A DNA stretch of 64,000 nt from Leptobrachium leishanense (lineage: Eukaryota; Chordata; Amphibia; Anura; Megophryidae): assembly GCA_009667805.1 (NCBI GenBank), contig CM019066.1, positions 113,884,190 to 113,948,189 on the forward strand. The letters run 5' to 3'. Made by a program: the position numbers and the translations under genes. Positions 34,177 through 45,559 of this stretch are shown here, one piece after another. The notes beneath the pieces were generated by a model. The model was not told the DNA's origin. It worked only from the letters and a program-made list of their open reading frames with translations, and made no database searches. Each line of letters begins with the position of its first letter. Position 1 is the stretch's first letter.

Positions 34177-34602
34177 TGTAAGGGATTTTATATCCAAAAT
34201 TATAAGTAATTGAAATCTTCAATTCATTGCTTGCTTCTCCCCCAATTGTCCTCAGGCCATCTGTCCCAACCTACCCGTTTTGCCTGTTAAATCCTGCTCT
34301 GCTGTATGGGAGAGCCCACCCGGCAATACCCTGAGGCAAATTCCTTATAACCTGTTTCTCTGTGACACGTGGCAGTCTCTGGTTATCATATCTGCTTCTC
34401 CATTTTGTTTGTAAGGTTATATATACTCCTGTTGATGAATACAGTTGCAGTTTTTTGAAGGACATGGCAAGTTGTGTCTGTGTCTCATTTTGCACAAGCG
34501 CGCGCTCATCAATGCCTGGGTACAGCAAATCCTGACAGGTAACGGAGATGGGGGGACACGTGGAGAATGGAGATGGGAAAGGAGAGCCGTTCAGACCTAA
34601 CA
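34177..34602 (+). repeat. 5' LTR of an endogenous retroelement (426 bp)
   Basis: Runs from TGTAAGGGATTTTATATCC to CAGACCTAACA, with TG...CA ends. It differs from the 3' copy (40610-41035) at only two of 426 positions by my alignment (A/G at 34197 and T/C at 34389), about 0.5 percent. TATATATA near 34420 is a possible promoter box. It is followed by a primer-binding site. The flanking 5 bp (GTGAA) do not exactly match those after the 3' LTR (GCAAA). Confidence 0.92.
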
Positions 34603-34605
34603 GTA

Positions 34606-34624
34606 TGGTGTCAGAAGTGGGATT
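34606..34624 (+). promoter_or_regulatory. Primer-binding site, tRNA-Leu type
   Basis: TGGTGTCAGAAGTGGGATT lies 3 bp after the 5' LTR. It is complementary to the 3' end of a tRNA-Leu (TGG from the CCA tail), the primer class also used by ERV-L elements. A consensus splice donor AG|GTAAGT follows at about 34633-34640, as expected for a retroviral leader. Confidence 0.8.
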
Positions 34625-36382
34625 ACATGCTCAGGTAAGTATTCTATTACTTGGGTATTGTGATCCTGAACTCTATGCCTCCAAAAAACCTCTCTCTGCT
34701 GCCTCTAATTTCTCTGTCATCTAGTCTCTAATCATGGAAAGTACCTTCTATGTGGTATATTGGATCATGTGGTATATTGGATCAGGGCTTAAATTTGCTT
34801 TGAAGTTTAAAAGACAGTTTTTTCTTATGGTAATAAGTGAGTGATAGTCTCCAGTCTCTGCCTCCCTCAGTGATATTACAGTTTGAAATGTGTGAATATC
34901 TTAGAATCCTCAGAAAAGTTATTAGTAGGGTGACTATTCATACCCAAAGCTTAAGTAAATCTGTATTTTGTGTTCTGTGTATACAGCGCTCTGTATAAGA
35001 TACTCTCTGTACAAGGAGCTCAGCACATTTCCATCAATATGACCTGCTTTTCTTATTACTCTCTCAAGTCTGCATGCTGTGCTCTCTGCAAACTCTATAC
35101 TGCGTCTACACACGCTGTCTCTGTCCTGTATAACAGTCTCTGTATTATGTGCTTTATCGAAGTTTGAGACAAAAGCTGCGAGGCATAACTGTAAACCTGT
35201 GCTGTGCATCTGTAAAGATAAACATCAGGGCTATATAACAGGATTGCTGTGCTTAAAAAAAAAAAAAAAGATATACTCTGGGTCAGCTTTTTTATGTGTC
35301 ACAGGGAGAATTAAATGAAAGCTATACATTGCATATACTGTACTTACACAGTTTATGGTTTTTATTTTCTTTTATTGCATAATGGTTTAGATAGAGTTGT
35401 GTTATATTTAGCAGTTAAATATTGCTGCAGAGACTTAGCAACTCAATTTTGTTGTATAAGTTCTGCTTTTACATATAACCTTCCTAAATAAATAGATATT
35501 GCTTTGTTGTGGATGCTATCAAGTGCATTTGGGGCTCTGTACAATTTTGCTTGTTCAAGCACATGTCTGTCCACCATTTTAGGACGCAGCATGGCGACCG
35601 ACAACGTGTCGGCCATTTTAAGCCAAGGCTGGTGGCCATCTCGGTGCTTAATGCGGTCAGTAACATGTGCTCAATTAATTGTACAACCTTTGGTGCCCAT
35701 AGTTCATCTAAAGCGAAGCAATCTATTTTACAAGGCATATCGCGCAGGATTATCACCTGAAGCGATATTCAGAACCAAAACAAATGGCGAGGATATCTAC
35801 CTGATAACTGGACATAATATAAGTGAGTTTAAATAAGCCTGTGTTTCCACCAGTCTGCTTAAAATCGCTGCAGTCCTATTAAAAATGCCTTTCTTTGCAA
35901 AGAAAGTGTCAGGAAATATTTCTAAATATGGTTCTATTCCTGCGTGGGTGAAATATTGTGTAAGCTCTGAGGTTTAGGAAGATATAGTGGCCATCCAAAC
36001 AGATTTAGAAACTAATCATTTTAAATGTGATATATAGCCTGACCGTTAACCCTTTTAATGCTGAGCACCCTATAGGGAAAAAAAAAGTTACGTTTTTAAT
36101 TTTAATGTTATGGTCATGTTGGATATCTTTGGAAGGCCAAGCTTTGCTCTTCCCAATGTCACCTTGATCAATCATGTGCGATGCACAGGCACTGAGATGC
36201 AGTGCTCCAAATGACCCCTGTGCCATCTGGCTGCAGAGAAGCAGGCAGCGCAGCCCCTCCCTCCCTTCTTGTGGGCACGCTGATCCAGCAACTCCTATCA
36301 CTGGGCCTGGCAGGGTGCAGCTGCTAGGGGTCAGGGTGAGGAGCTGTTGGGGGAAAAGGGGGAACTTTTTGGATCAACAGCA

Positions 36383-36462
36383 GTAGGTTATGTGGGAGAG
36401 GCTGAACCCGATGGACGCATGTCTTTTTTCAGCCTATATAACTATGTAACTATGTAACTATT
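36383..36462 (+). mobile_element. CR1-like LINE 3' tail with ACTATGTA repeats
   Basis: GAGGCTGAACCCGATGGACG followed by TCTTTTTTCAGCC and a short tandem ACTATGTA tail is the typical 3' end of CR1/L2-type LINEs in amphibians. Confidence 0.7.
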
Positions 36463-37949
36463 GGGGTTAGGAGGGAGCAGAGAATGACTATGTCCCTCTG
36501 CCTGTATTATACCTGTGGGGGGGAGAAGTGGGGGAAGCTGTGTTGTCCCAGCCCATCAGCATGTACAGCCAGCAGAAAGTGCAGGGAGAAAGTGGGGTGG
36601 GGCAATTGACAGCATGTGGCCGAAACCCCTAGAGCTGCTGGACAGATGCTGTGCAGAACTGCATGTCCAGGGCGTCGGCACAGGCATTTAAAATTCCTAT
36701 AGCCAATTGCCAACAGTAAATGGGCTGACAAAAGCCCAGGTGCCAGGTGCAAATTCTAGTTGCTATTACGACCTGATGTCTGGGATTTGTCAAGCCCTGC
36801 ATTAGATGAATGAATGAGTAATCTCAGAAGTTTCACGTGTGTATGTTTGTTATTCTGTCTCCCCATTCTGCAGCGCTATAGAACTTGTCAACTGAAACAT
36901 AAGCCAGGAAACTGGATAAAGTGAAAACACCTTCACACACATTACTGCCCCTCTATATAATTTTGCTTATTCTGTTGGACTTTGTGTTAGGGTAGCACAA
37001 GTCAGAATGGGTCAGGAACAGTCCTTGTGTTATGGAAGCATAGAACTGAGGCCAGGTCAGGAATAGGAATAGTCCTTGTGCTAGGACAGCACAGGACCAA
37101 GAATAAGGAAAGGACAATCTGTAGGGATCAGTAAGGGTCCAAAGAGCTCTCTGGATCACCAGCACTAGTGCCACGCCTGCTCCTGCGTTGCAAGCTGATA
37201 AGATTCTCCAGATACAGAGTACAGTTCTAGGGTAGAACATCTTGTGGTGTCTGGGCATCCGTATCACAGTCGCGCAGTCATACTATCTAGATATGCGTTT
37301 GGTGTTGTGCATGATTTTGGAGACATATGGAAACGTAGAAATGTGTTTTTGTTTTATTAATTCATTTTCTTTCTTTTACAGGACGAAAAGAGAAACATCC
37401 AATAGATCAAGAGATTAATAACGTGCATATTTGTGTAATATAATTCCTTACCAAGGCTGATCTCTTCGGAAATATAATGATTTGGAAAAAGATTCCTTTG
37501 GTCTCTCTTTTTCCAAAGTGGGGATATTGTAGCCTTACCGAGATTAGCTGCATTAACTTCCACTTACCCCTACCGCTCTGAGAAAGAGAGGAGGAGGGGT
37601 TGATGCTTCCTTTTATTTTTAAGGTTTGTGAAGTTTTTAGAAAATTTAAAGTATTTGTGAATGTTGATAGAAGGCGATCAGTGTCTGGCTGTGAGTGATG
37701 ACCATGACGGAAGCCAGTGAATAGAAAGTGATGGAAGTTGATTGAAGGTGAATAGAAAGTGATGGAAGTTGATTGAAGGTGAATGGGGAGTGATTAGTCA
37801 AGGAAGTTGTTTTTTGCTATGTTCAACTTTTGTTTCATCCTGCTTGTCTAGTTTCTTCCTTGTCTATTGTATGTCATTCTTAGAGATATTGGCACACTAT
37901 GGAAGTGCCTTTGCTGAACGTTACAAGTTTAAATACATGTTTTTCTTTA

Positions 37950-38364
37950 GGCTAGGGTCAGACGAAAGCATTTTTCCCCGCGAACGTGAAAAAGTGCGTC
38001 CGAACGCATTGACGTATTTTCTCACGGAATGCGCAAAAACGGTCAGACGACGCGCATTTTCGTGAGTGATTTTGTACGGATCGTCAATAAAACTCTTTTT
38101 GCATCTGGACGTTATGTAGGCTGGACATTAGCAGCGTCTGACATCTCCTAATCACGCACACACGCCACTATGCCGCAGCCGCGCACTCTGTACATCAGTA
38201 CTAGCGGTTCAGCGTTCTCAGAAAAATGCGTTCCAATTCCACTTGCGTTGCACGGCCGGACTTTTGTCGTATATTGGCCGTCATTGCCTGTCATCTGCTG
38301 CTAGTGCAGCCGTAATTATGTGCGCCAGAACGCACGTTAAAAGTGTGCTGGTCTGACCCCAGCC
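37950..38364. mobile_element. PIF/Harbinger-like MITE, copy 1 (415 bp)
   Basis: The ends GGCTAGGGTCAGACGAAAGC and GTCTGACCCCAGCC are inverted. The flanks are TTA left and TAA right. CpG-rich sequence reads inward from both ends. The second copy at 57902-58328 lies in the opposite orientation with a matching TTA duplication. Confidence 0.75.
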
Positions 38365-40137
38365 TAACAGCCATAACGATATAAGTTTTAACCATGTAAG
38401 TTTTTAACGTTGCAAGTTTTAAACCCTGACAGGTTATTAACATTTTTTCAAGGCTCTTTAATTTAGGTGAAAATTGCCCGAGTAACGCATGCCAACGCTC
38501 ATTGCAGCTGATGCTGATCAAGCTAGATGGAAGATCATTAATTTGATACCAATATCGATATAGCTATTGAAATTGAAGGAAATTTACTCAAACACACATC
38601 ATCATTACACATTGCAATGTTCCGCTTCCTTTACCGGATACCAAGATCAATAACAGAGTTTACCAGACACCGGGCAATAAAACATTCTAACAAAAGGAAT
38701 TGTATTTCATCTTAAATTAATATGGAAAAAAAGAAAAACATAGAACTTTACATCTTTATGTTCAGAAGAATCATCACTTTGCTGTTCTCAGAAGGATATT
38801 CTACGCCAGATACCTGAATGTTTGTTCTAAGTGATGAATACTTTGTATTCTAATATTTTGTATCGTATATTATTATGTGATCACAATTCTTATTTTTCAG
38901 GAGTAAGTAAATGCCCTGATATATTTATGATAGAGTATTTTCAATAATGTACTCAGGAAATCATAATGGTGTTTTAATTTAGCTGTCCAAAATAGTCTTA
39001 TAACAATACATCCAGCATTAAATAGAATATAATATATTATTAACCAGGTGGTTAAACTAGTCCCATTACTGTGAATAAAATATAAATAATGTTTTAATAC
39101 GTCTAATGGTGATCTCAGCGATAATGAATTACTAGCTTTAACTTAATGTTACACCTAAAATGACTAAATTCTTTATATAAACCAGGTGTAAAGGAAGGAA
39201 TTGTGGGAAGATTTCAGTTGGTTTTATTGAGAATTATTTGGTTGATTATATTTACCATATATTTTGATGGAATTTTATTTTACTGGAAATGTTTTGCTTA
39301 ATTGACACTAAACAAGAAGAGCTGCGCATATACTTTTTTATAAAGAACTGAGTCAGATGTAGTATGACCCTGTGTGTTATATACAAAAGAGGCTGCATGA
39401 GGTCCATAGCCTGAGGGAGGTTTGGGTTTTTATTGTTATTGGCCTCTGTGGGAAATTATAGTATCTGTGTTTCTTTTTGCTACACTAACATGCTCGTCTC
39501 TGTTGCAGTTGTGTGGTTGTCTGCAAGATGAGTGAATCTGTTTACTTGTCCCCTCTCAGCCTGGCCCCAACTGTTTTCCTTTTGCTATGTTGGCGTTTGC
39601 CATTGTTTTCATCATCATCATTTTTACCAAGAGCCTGACAGTCATCAAGTACCCGCTGACTGAGTCCTGAATGGATTGTGGACAGATCACAGGTGAGGCA
39701 CGGCCAGAATACAAAGACCACTACCTAGAGCATTCCAGTGGGAGCTCAGGTCCTCTCGTTTCCATGACACACACGGTCACAATGATGATTATGAACAAAC
39801 TCACAATGTGATGTCACTGAGAGCCGATTGTCCGCCCAGTACAGATAAGGACATACCGCTGGTTTGATGTCGATGCCACCTTCTCCTGACTGCTGAGTAT
39901 CCACCCTCAAAGACTCCACTCTGAAACTCAAAATTGCCTACACTGGGAAACAACAATATTTTTCCTCTTTTCTTCAATAAAACTGTGTCCTCATTTTTGT
40001 TACGATAACTCCCTTAGATAAGGCTGAGAGGGTGAATTAGGAGAATGCATCTTCTGTGAGTAGGTGCATGTATGAAGTTTGTGGAGTGAATCTTAGTACA
40101 AGGAAACACAGATAAAGATCTGACTCATGACAATTAG
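38365..40137. other. Unassigned part of the LTR interior
   Basis: No element or gene is firmly recognised. Two short open stretches near 39590-39685 (hydrophobic, MLAFAIVFIIIIF) and 39671-39808 (DCGQITGEARPEYKDHY and onward) look protein-like and may be decayed exon or envelope sequence. Their family is unknown. Confidence 0.35.
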
Positions 40138-40380
40138 TATCAATGCTTACTTTTTACTAAAATGAGGTTACGTAAATCATTCTTTTCTTGTTTAGTGGAA
40201 TTTATTTGGGAAATAGAATTTAACCAGAACCCATGGACTAAGTGTCTGATGGATTTGACTGCATTTTTTGGTCTGGGTTCATGGTTCGGTTCCTTGGGGA
40301 TGAAAATCCTTAACATTGTACCAGGTATAATAATGCTTTTGCTTTTCCTAGTAATTATGTACAAGGTAATATGGTTATAG
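40138..40380 (+). pseudogene. Envelope transmembrane tail of the endogenous retroelement
   Basis: An open frame at 40162-40380 ends in a layout typical of retroviral transmembrane subunits: a pre-membrane stretch with NPWTKC and GLGSWFGSLG, then about 22 hydrophobic residues (LNIVPGIIMLLLFLVIM) and a short charged tail before TAG at 40378-40380. The surface subunit, fusion peptide and cysteine loop are not present upstream, so this is only the C-terminal remnant. It lies about 220 bases before the polypurine tract, the right place for an env end. Confidence 0.6.
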
Positions 40381-40596
40381 TGAAATGTTACTCCCTCCTG
40401 CGAACCCTGACCCATACTGCACCCTGCTTGCTTTCCCCTATATAGTGCGACGCTTGACCAGGTCCTGAGCCTGGAAGGGAAGCCAACGGTCCTTTGGACC
40501 CACGAATGATTTGTATGGGAAGACCCCCGAGTGAACTATCCCATTGAAACTATTCTCACCTTATATTTTGTATTTTTTGGTTGTCACTTTTTGTGA

Positions 40597-40609
40597 CAAA
40601 AGAAGGGAT
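40597..40609 (+). promoter_or_regulatory. Polypurine tract before the 3' LTR
   Basis: ACAAAAGAAGGGA directly precedes the 3' LTR start (TGTAAGGG at 40610). This is where plus-strand DNA synthesis is primed in LTR elements. Confidence 0.65.
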
Positions 40610-41035
40610 TGTAAGGGATTTTATATCCAGAATTATAAGTAATTGAAATCTTCAATTCATTGCTTGCTTCTCCCCCAATTGTCCTCAGGCCATCTGTCCC
40701 AACCTACCCGTTTTGCCTGTTAAATCCTGCTCTGCTGTATGGGAGAGCCCACCCGGCAATACCCTGAGGCAAATTCCTTATAACCTGTTTCTCTGTGACA
40801 CGTGGCAGTCTCTGGTTATCACATCTGCTTCTCCATTTTGTTTGTAAGGTTATATATACTCCTGTTGATGAATACAGTTGCAGTTTTTTGAAGGACATGG
40901 CAAGTTGTGTCTGTGTCTCATTTTGCACAAGCGCGCGCTCATCAATGCCTGGGTACAGCAAATCCTGACAGGTAACGGAGATGGGGGGACACGTGGAGAA
41001 TGGAGATGGGAAAGGAGAGCCGTTCAGACCTAACA
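40610..41035 (+). repeat. 3' LTR of the endogenous retroelement (426 bp)
   Basis: Same length and end points as the 5' LTR with two base differences. The sequence after it (GCAAACAC) is not an exact duplicate of the sequence before the 5' LTR (CTTGTGAA). The pair is therefore either one insertion with a mutated duplication or two insertions joined by recombination. Confidence 0.92.
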
Positions 41036-41172
41036 GCAAACACTTCAGGAACTCCTGGATTCAGAAGAGGTGGGATCCATCATGGCCAGAGGGCACATTC
41101 CGTTTAAGCCAATTTTTTACCTCGCTCGCCTCCGCTAGTAAAGAAGACGGGTGGCCGGCGGCTTCATACTTA

Positions 41173-41492
41173 CAGGGTTATTCAAAGAGCTCCGAATTGC
41201 TTGAGAAAGGTAACCGAACGCTGAAAATCAGCGTTCGGTTACCTTTCCTGGCCATTCGGCTATCCAGAGAGCAGGCAATTCGCCAAATCCTAGCGAATTG
41301 CCTGAACATACGTTGCCTGTTCGGTGCCTGTTTGAGGGCAGTGAAAACCCCATGAAAAGCACTGCTTCGGCTATTCAGAGAACACAAACCAGCAGTGAAA
41401 GGTTCCCGAAATGCCCTGACATACTGTGGTTTAATTCGGCAAATTTATTCAGGAGAATCCCATAGCCTTCAATGTTAAAAATATTCCCATAA
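41173..41492 (-). mobile_element. Family A fragment (one end)
   Basis: Begins CAGGGTTATTCAAAGAGC and carries the CCGAACGCTGAAAATCAGCG hairpin and the CAGGCAATTCGCC hairpin. It stops within the core near AAAATATTCCC at 41492. The other end is missing. Confidence 0.75.
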
Positions 41493-42732
41493 TAAATCTC
41501 TATCCATTGCATTATATTTGGGTCGCGCTATACTCGAGTATCTACAGTAGTGAATTTACAGTAGTTTCGGTGAAATGGAATCGCCAAAGTGCACCGAAGT
41601 GTAAAGCACCTAAATTTCAATGTTTAGTGAATAATCCCTATTGTAATGACATTTTTAATCACCAGAGTCAACTGAAAAGATTGATATATAATTTGTCTTG
41701 GTCCTACAAAAAAACATGACTTCAAATAATGTAAAAAAGATGAAAAAATTGGGGAAATGAGCTCAGTACACGGGGTGAAATGGTTCAGCAACAAAATAGT
41801 TAAATTAAATAAGAATAATACATCATGGTCAAATAGAGAACCTAAAATGACATAATCCAGTAAACATTAAATTTTTTCCAAGAACAGTCAGTTATATAGC
41901 AAAAATTGCACACCCAAAAGGGAGCACTCAACAAAACATGTATATATCTTATAATGCAGCTTCTGGGACCAATAGAAAATTATACATATATATTTTTCTT
42001 TTCTTTCTAAGGATAATATTAAAAGGTCGAACTAAAATTTATGTTAAAAAATGAGAAATTGTTCTTCGGTTTGTTATACTTGAAAAGCAATTAAACTTAT
42101 AACATTCCTCTTTCAACCTATTGACTTCTGACATCTGAAGACGTTAAAAAATACATTTCACCTATAGATAAACATTTTACACATCTGCATTTTCATTTTA
42201 TAACATTTTAAAATAAAAAAATATTTACTTAACATTTTTCTGCAAACTTTGAAAATAAAAATCCTTAAAATGTTTCTCGTTTTTAAATATTTTAGAAAAG
42301 GTTACATAAAAATTATAATAACCACAAATGTCGTCACTGGAAAAGTTTAGAATTATTTTTCTGCTTAATAATATGTGGATAATGTGCAATGGTGTATTCT
42401 AGATCTGCTAAAAATAAATATCTGTGTGTTCATCACACATAATAAAGCACTGCTCTTTACAAGTTAAAGACAACGCATTGAAAATCAGACCAAAAAAGCT
42501 AAGTATACATTAAATAGATTTAAACAATATACTCTGAACAATATCTGAATCTTTCAAGCCTCGAGTCTGAGTCAAAATGTTTTGGTATCAATGCAATAAA
42601 GGCTCCTGTTAGATCATCTAGAGCGGCCCAGTCTTCTTGTGTCTTGGAATATTGACCAATAGGCACATGTGTCCTTCCTGTCTTCTCTATTGTTTACATT
42701 CCATTACATCTCATCTTTTTGCTCCCCCACAG
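41493..42732. other. Unassigned AT-rich sequence before the ANKEF1-like pseudogene
   Basis: 41627-41810 resembles 47704-47875 (GACATTTTTAATC, GGTCCTACAA, GAGCTCAGTACAC), so it is repeat-derived. The rest is very AT-rich with no supported feature, ending in the polypyrimidine tract and CAG acceptor before 42733. Confidence 0.45.
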
Positions 42733-43137
42733 AAGAAGGCTCCGGCAAGAAGGTTAAGATGGATCCGGCTTTCAGCCCAGATCCTTAAGCCTCTGCAGTG
42801 TGCGCGCAAAGAGGATTTTGTGCAGATACGGAAGTTCATGAGATATGGGTTTCCAAACCTGCTCAACCTCACAGAGCCATCTCTCGGACTTGGCGTGCTG
42901 CACGTAGCTGCCGGGAAATACGTAGGGATCATGACAACATCCATGCTGCGTATGGGAGCCCATCCCAATACCCAGGACTTGAGTGGTCGAATGCCTACAA
43001 TGATAGCAGCAGAGCTTGGACATGACCTCCTCCTAGAGATACTGGCCAATGCAAAGGCAGAAATGTTCATTGTGGACAAAAATGGCAAAAGTAAGTTACA
43101 TTTTCATGCCAACTATAATTCTAGATGAAGTGCTTAC

Positions 43138-44138
43138 TAGACATGTGCACAGCACAAAATTTCGTTTTGAACTAATGCATTAGTACTAAAATGCAATTTA
43201 TTTAGTTGCTAAAGAAATTCGTTTTCAGTTCTTTAGTATGAAAACTAATTTCATTCATCCGAAAACCAGTGGATACAATTACTATTGTAGTGGCTCCTCA
43301 GAGGGCTGAGATCGCTGCTTGTTACAGTATCTCTCACTCTCAGCACAATGTGGGCCATATTATATAGCTGGTGCTAACATAACCAGAGCTGTTGTAAACT
43401 TCCCAGAGCTATTATAGCCTATGGAGGTTTTCAGTTACAACAGCTCTGGTTAAGTTAGCACCAACATTGCAATACTGCCCCGTGTCAGGCAAAGCTGTTA
43501 CAGTAACTGACTGCTGCTCATCACAGCGCTCAGAGTTTCAGTAAAACTAGTAAATAATATTTTTATATATAAGACGTTAGAACAATATTATTTTCTTGTT
43601 TTACTGAAACTCTGAGCGCTGTGATGAGCAGCAGTCAGTTACTGTAACAGCTGAGCCTGATACATTGTACTGAGAGATAATGTAACAAGCAGCCGATCTC
43701 CGCGCTCACAGCCACTGGATTTAAAGGGCTAAAAAAAAAAGGCTCCTCTCTGTATAATGTTTAGAACATCCTCCTGCATTAATTAATACCCCTCTCTGTA
43801 TAATGTATACAACATCCACCTGCATTAATTAATACCCCTCTCTGTATAATATATAGAACATCCTCCTGAATTAATGTCCCTCTCTGTATAGAACATGCAT
43901 TGGCATGTGGAGGGTGCAGAACTTCAGATGTTGCGATGTTGCGCTCTTCATTGCTGGTCTCCTTCACTCATCAATATAATATCACAAAGAGGACTGAAAC
44001 TAAAATGTAGTGCATTTTATTTTAGTTTCTTTCGTTTTTTGTACTGAGCAGTTTCGTTTCTCTTGAGTCATACTAAAACTAAATTATCCCAAAATTCGGA
44101 CTAAATCGCTTTAGTACTAAAACGAATGCACATGTCTA
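43138..44138. mobile_element. hAT non-autonomous element, copy 2 (1001 bp)
   Basis: The inverted ends are TAGACATGTGCA and TGCACATGTCTA. The 8-bp duplication GTGCTTAC is perfect (43130-43137 and 44139-44146). The layout matches 19688-20678: nested GGGCC foldback, the GCGCTCAGAGTTTCAGTAAA hairpin (here extended by GAGCAGCAGTCAGTTAC) and the TGTATAATGT block repeated near the right side. Confidence 0.9.
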
Positions 44139-44164
44139 GTGCTTACCTTACCTAAGGATAAGGA

Positions 44165-44665
44165 TAAAAATCCTTATCCTTACCTACAAAACCCTCACTA
44201 ACTCAGCTCCCCACTACCTGTCCTCACTAATCACCAAATACACCCCAGCCCGCTCCCTAAGGTCAAACAGTGACCTGCGCCTAGCTTCTCCCCGCATCAC
44301 CTCTTCCCATGATAAACTGCAGGACTTCTCACGTGCAGCCCCGACTCTCTGGAACACTCTCCCTCGTACGGTCAGACCTTCCCCTAATTTCTCTTCCTTC
44401 AAACGCTCCCTTAAAACATTCCTATTTAGGGAAGCCTACCACCCAACTCACTGATGCAACCACTCCATCACTCTCACCTTGCAGTCCTCTCCTCCTGTTT
44501 CCAACCCCAACCCTTCTAGATTGTGAATTCCTACGGGAATAGGACCCTCATCTCCTCCTGTACTGTTTGTCAAATGTTGTACAATGTATTGTAACCCTGT
44601 CTATACTGTGCCTATTGTACAGCGCTGCGGAATATGCTGGCGCTTTATTTATTATTATTCTTTAT
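44165..44665 (+). mobile_element. L2-like LINE 3' end
   Basis: Decayed coding sequence with the ACCTGCGCCTAGCTTCTCC and GGAACACTCTCCCTCG blocks, then TTGTACAGCGCTGCGGAATA and GCTTTATTTATTATTATTC as tail. It is the same subfamily as 13311-13712 and lies in the first intron of the ANKEF1-like pseudogene. Confidence 0.8.
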
Positions 44666-45559
44666 TTATAAAGTGGCCATAAACCACTCAAATTCAGTGC
44701 TGTGCATGTTAATACTCAGTGATTTCTTTCATTTTCTGCAGGAATACTGTTCTACACCTTAATCCCCGGCAAGAGACACATGACCTGCTTCAACATCGCA
44801 GTGGAACACGGGGCAGATGTTCACAACACCAGCAACAATGGGACACCAGTTTTCCTGGTGGCATGTGAACTGGCCCGGGACTGTGCCGACACATGTCTGG
44901 CAATGCTGGAAAAAGGTGCTGACCCAAATTCATTGAACCCAGTAAGAACTAGCTAACAGCTTCTGCTGTACAGCACCATACACCTCCCATAACTCTCTGC
45001 TGTACAGATCACACACCTCCCATAACTCTCTGCCGTATAGACCATAACTTAAATTCTGTTTCATACAGAAAACCGGATGGACTGCTCTGATGGAGGCTTC
45101 CAGAGAAGGAGTGGTGGATTTGGTTTGAGTCATCCTTCAAAATGGAGGAGACGCTAATATAGCCGACAGCCAGCACTGGAATGCCGTTCAGTTCGCGGCC
45201 AGAGGTGGACATCTGGAGGAAGGTTTCTTTTTTTAACATTGCCTTTACTAGAGTAGTTGTCTTTGTTCGTCAAGAATGCCCTGTTTGGGTCTTCATTTAC
45301 TAATCCAATTCTAAAGAAAAACTCCTGCTTCCTCCAGGTCCTTAAGGTCCTTTTGGTTTATGGAGCAGACATGACCACCATTAACCTACAGGGAAACACC
45401 ACTGTTCACTGCACTGCTGCTGGAGGATTCACAGAATGTTGCAAATTCTAGGGCCAAAGAGGTAGTAATGATTTTGACTTCACTGTTGAGGTCTTATCCA
45501 CCCTTATCCAACAGAGAAGGGAGCGTTTGAATTCTTCTGTAAGATAATGAGGAGTTATA

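Larger units (their letters stand above)
34603..40609 (+). mobile_element. Internal region of the LTR element, mosaic, no gag-pol recognised
   Basis: The first 40 bases are a normal retroviral leader (primer site, splice donor) and the last 470 bases hold an envelope tail and purine tract. No protease, reverse transcriptase, RNase H or integrase motif could be read between them. An open frame at 35593-35836 starting MATDNVSAILSQGWW could be a gag remnant but is not recognised. The middle (about 36040-38370) holds other repeats: TTAA-type sequence near 36046, a CR1-like tail near 36383-36460, an L2 scrap near 36840-36890, and a PIF/Harbinger-like MITE at 37950-38364. Confidence 0.6.
42733..45461 (+). 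pseudogene. ANKEF1-like ankyrin-repeat gene, intron-containing, inactivated
   Basis: Four exon-like segments in order: 42733-43090, 44742-44941, 45069-about 45216 and 45338-45461. They carry ankyrin repeats resembling the N-terminal half of ANKEF1: LKPLQCARKED and LNLTEPSLGLGVLHVA; PTMIAAELGHDLLLEILA; ILFYTLIPGKRHM with HGADVHNTSNNGTPVFL; KTGWTALMEASREGVVDLV; GNTTVHCTAAGGFTECCKF. Acceptors and most donors are intact. There is an in-frame TGA at 45126-45128, where the human protein has Arg (a CGA to TGA change would explain it), and a TAG at 45449-45451. The third donor reads GAG|GAAGG, as if GT became GA. No EF-hand part follows; a Ty3/gypsy fragment begins instead. Retained introns rule out a processed copy. 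The first intron holds a hAT (43138-44138) and an L2. No clear start codon in frame. Confidence 0.8.

Noticed and set aside
34177..41035. Complete, coding-competent endogenous retrovirus
   Set aside because: No gag, protease, reverse transcriptase or integrase can be read between the LTRs, and only the envelope tail remains.
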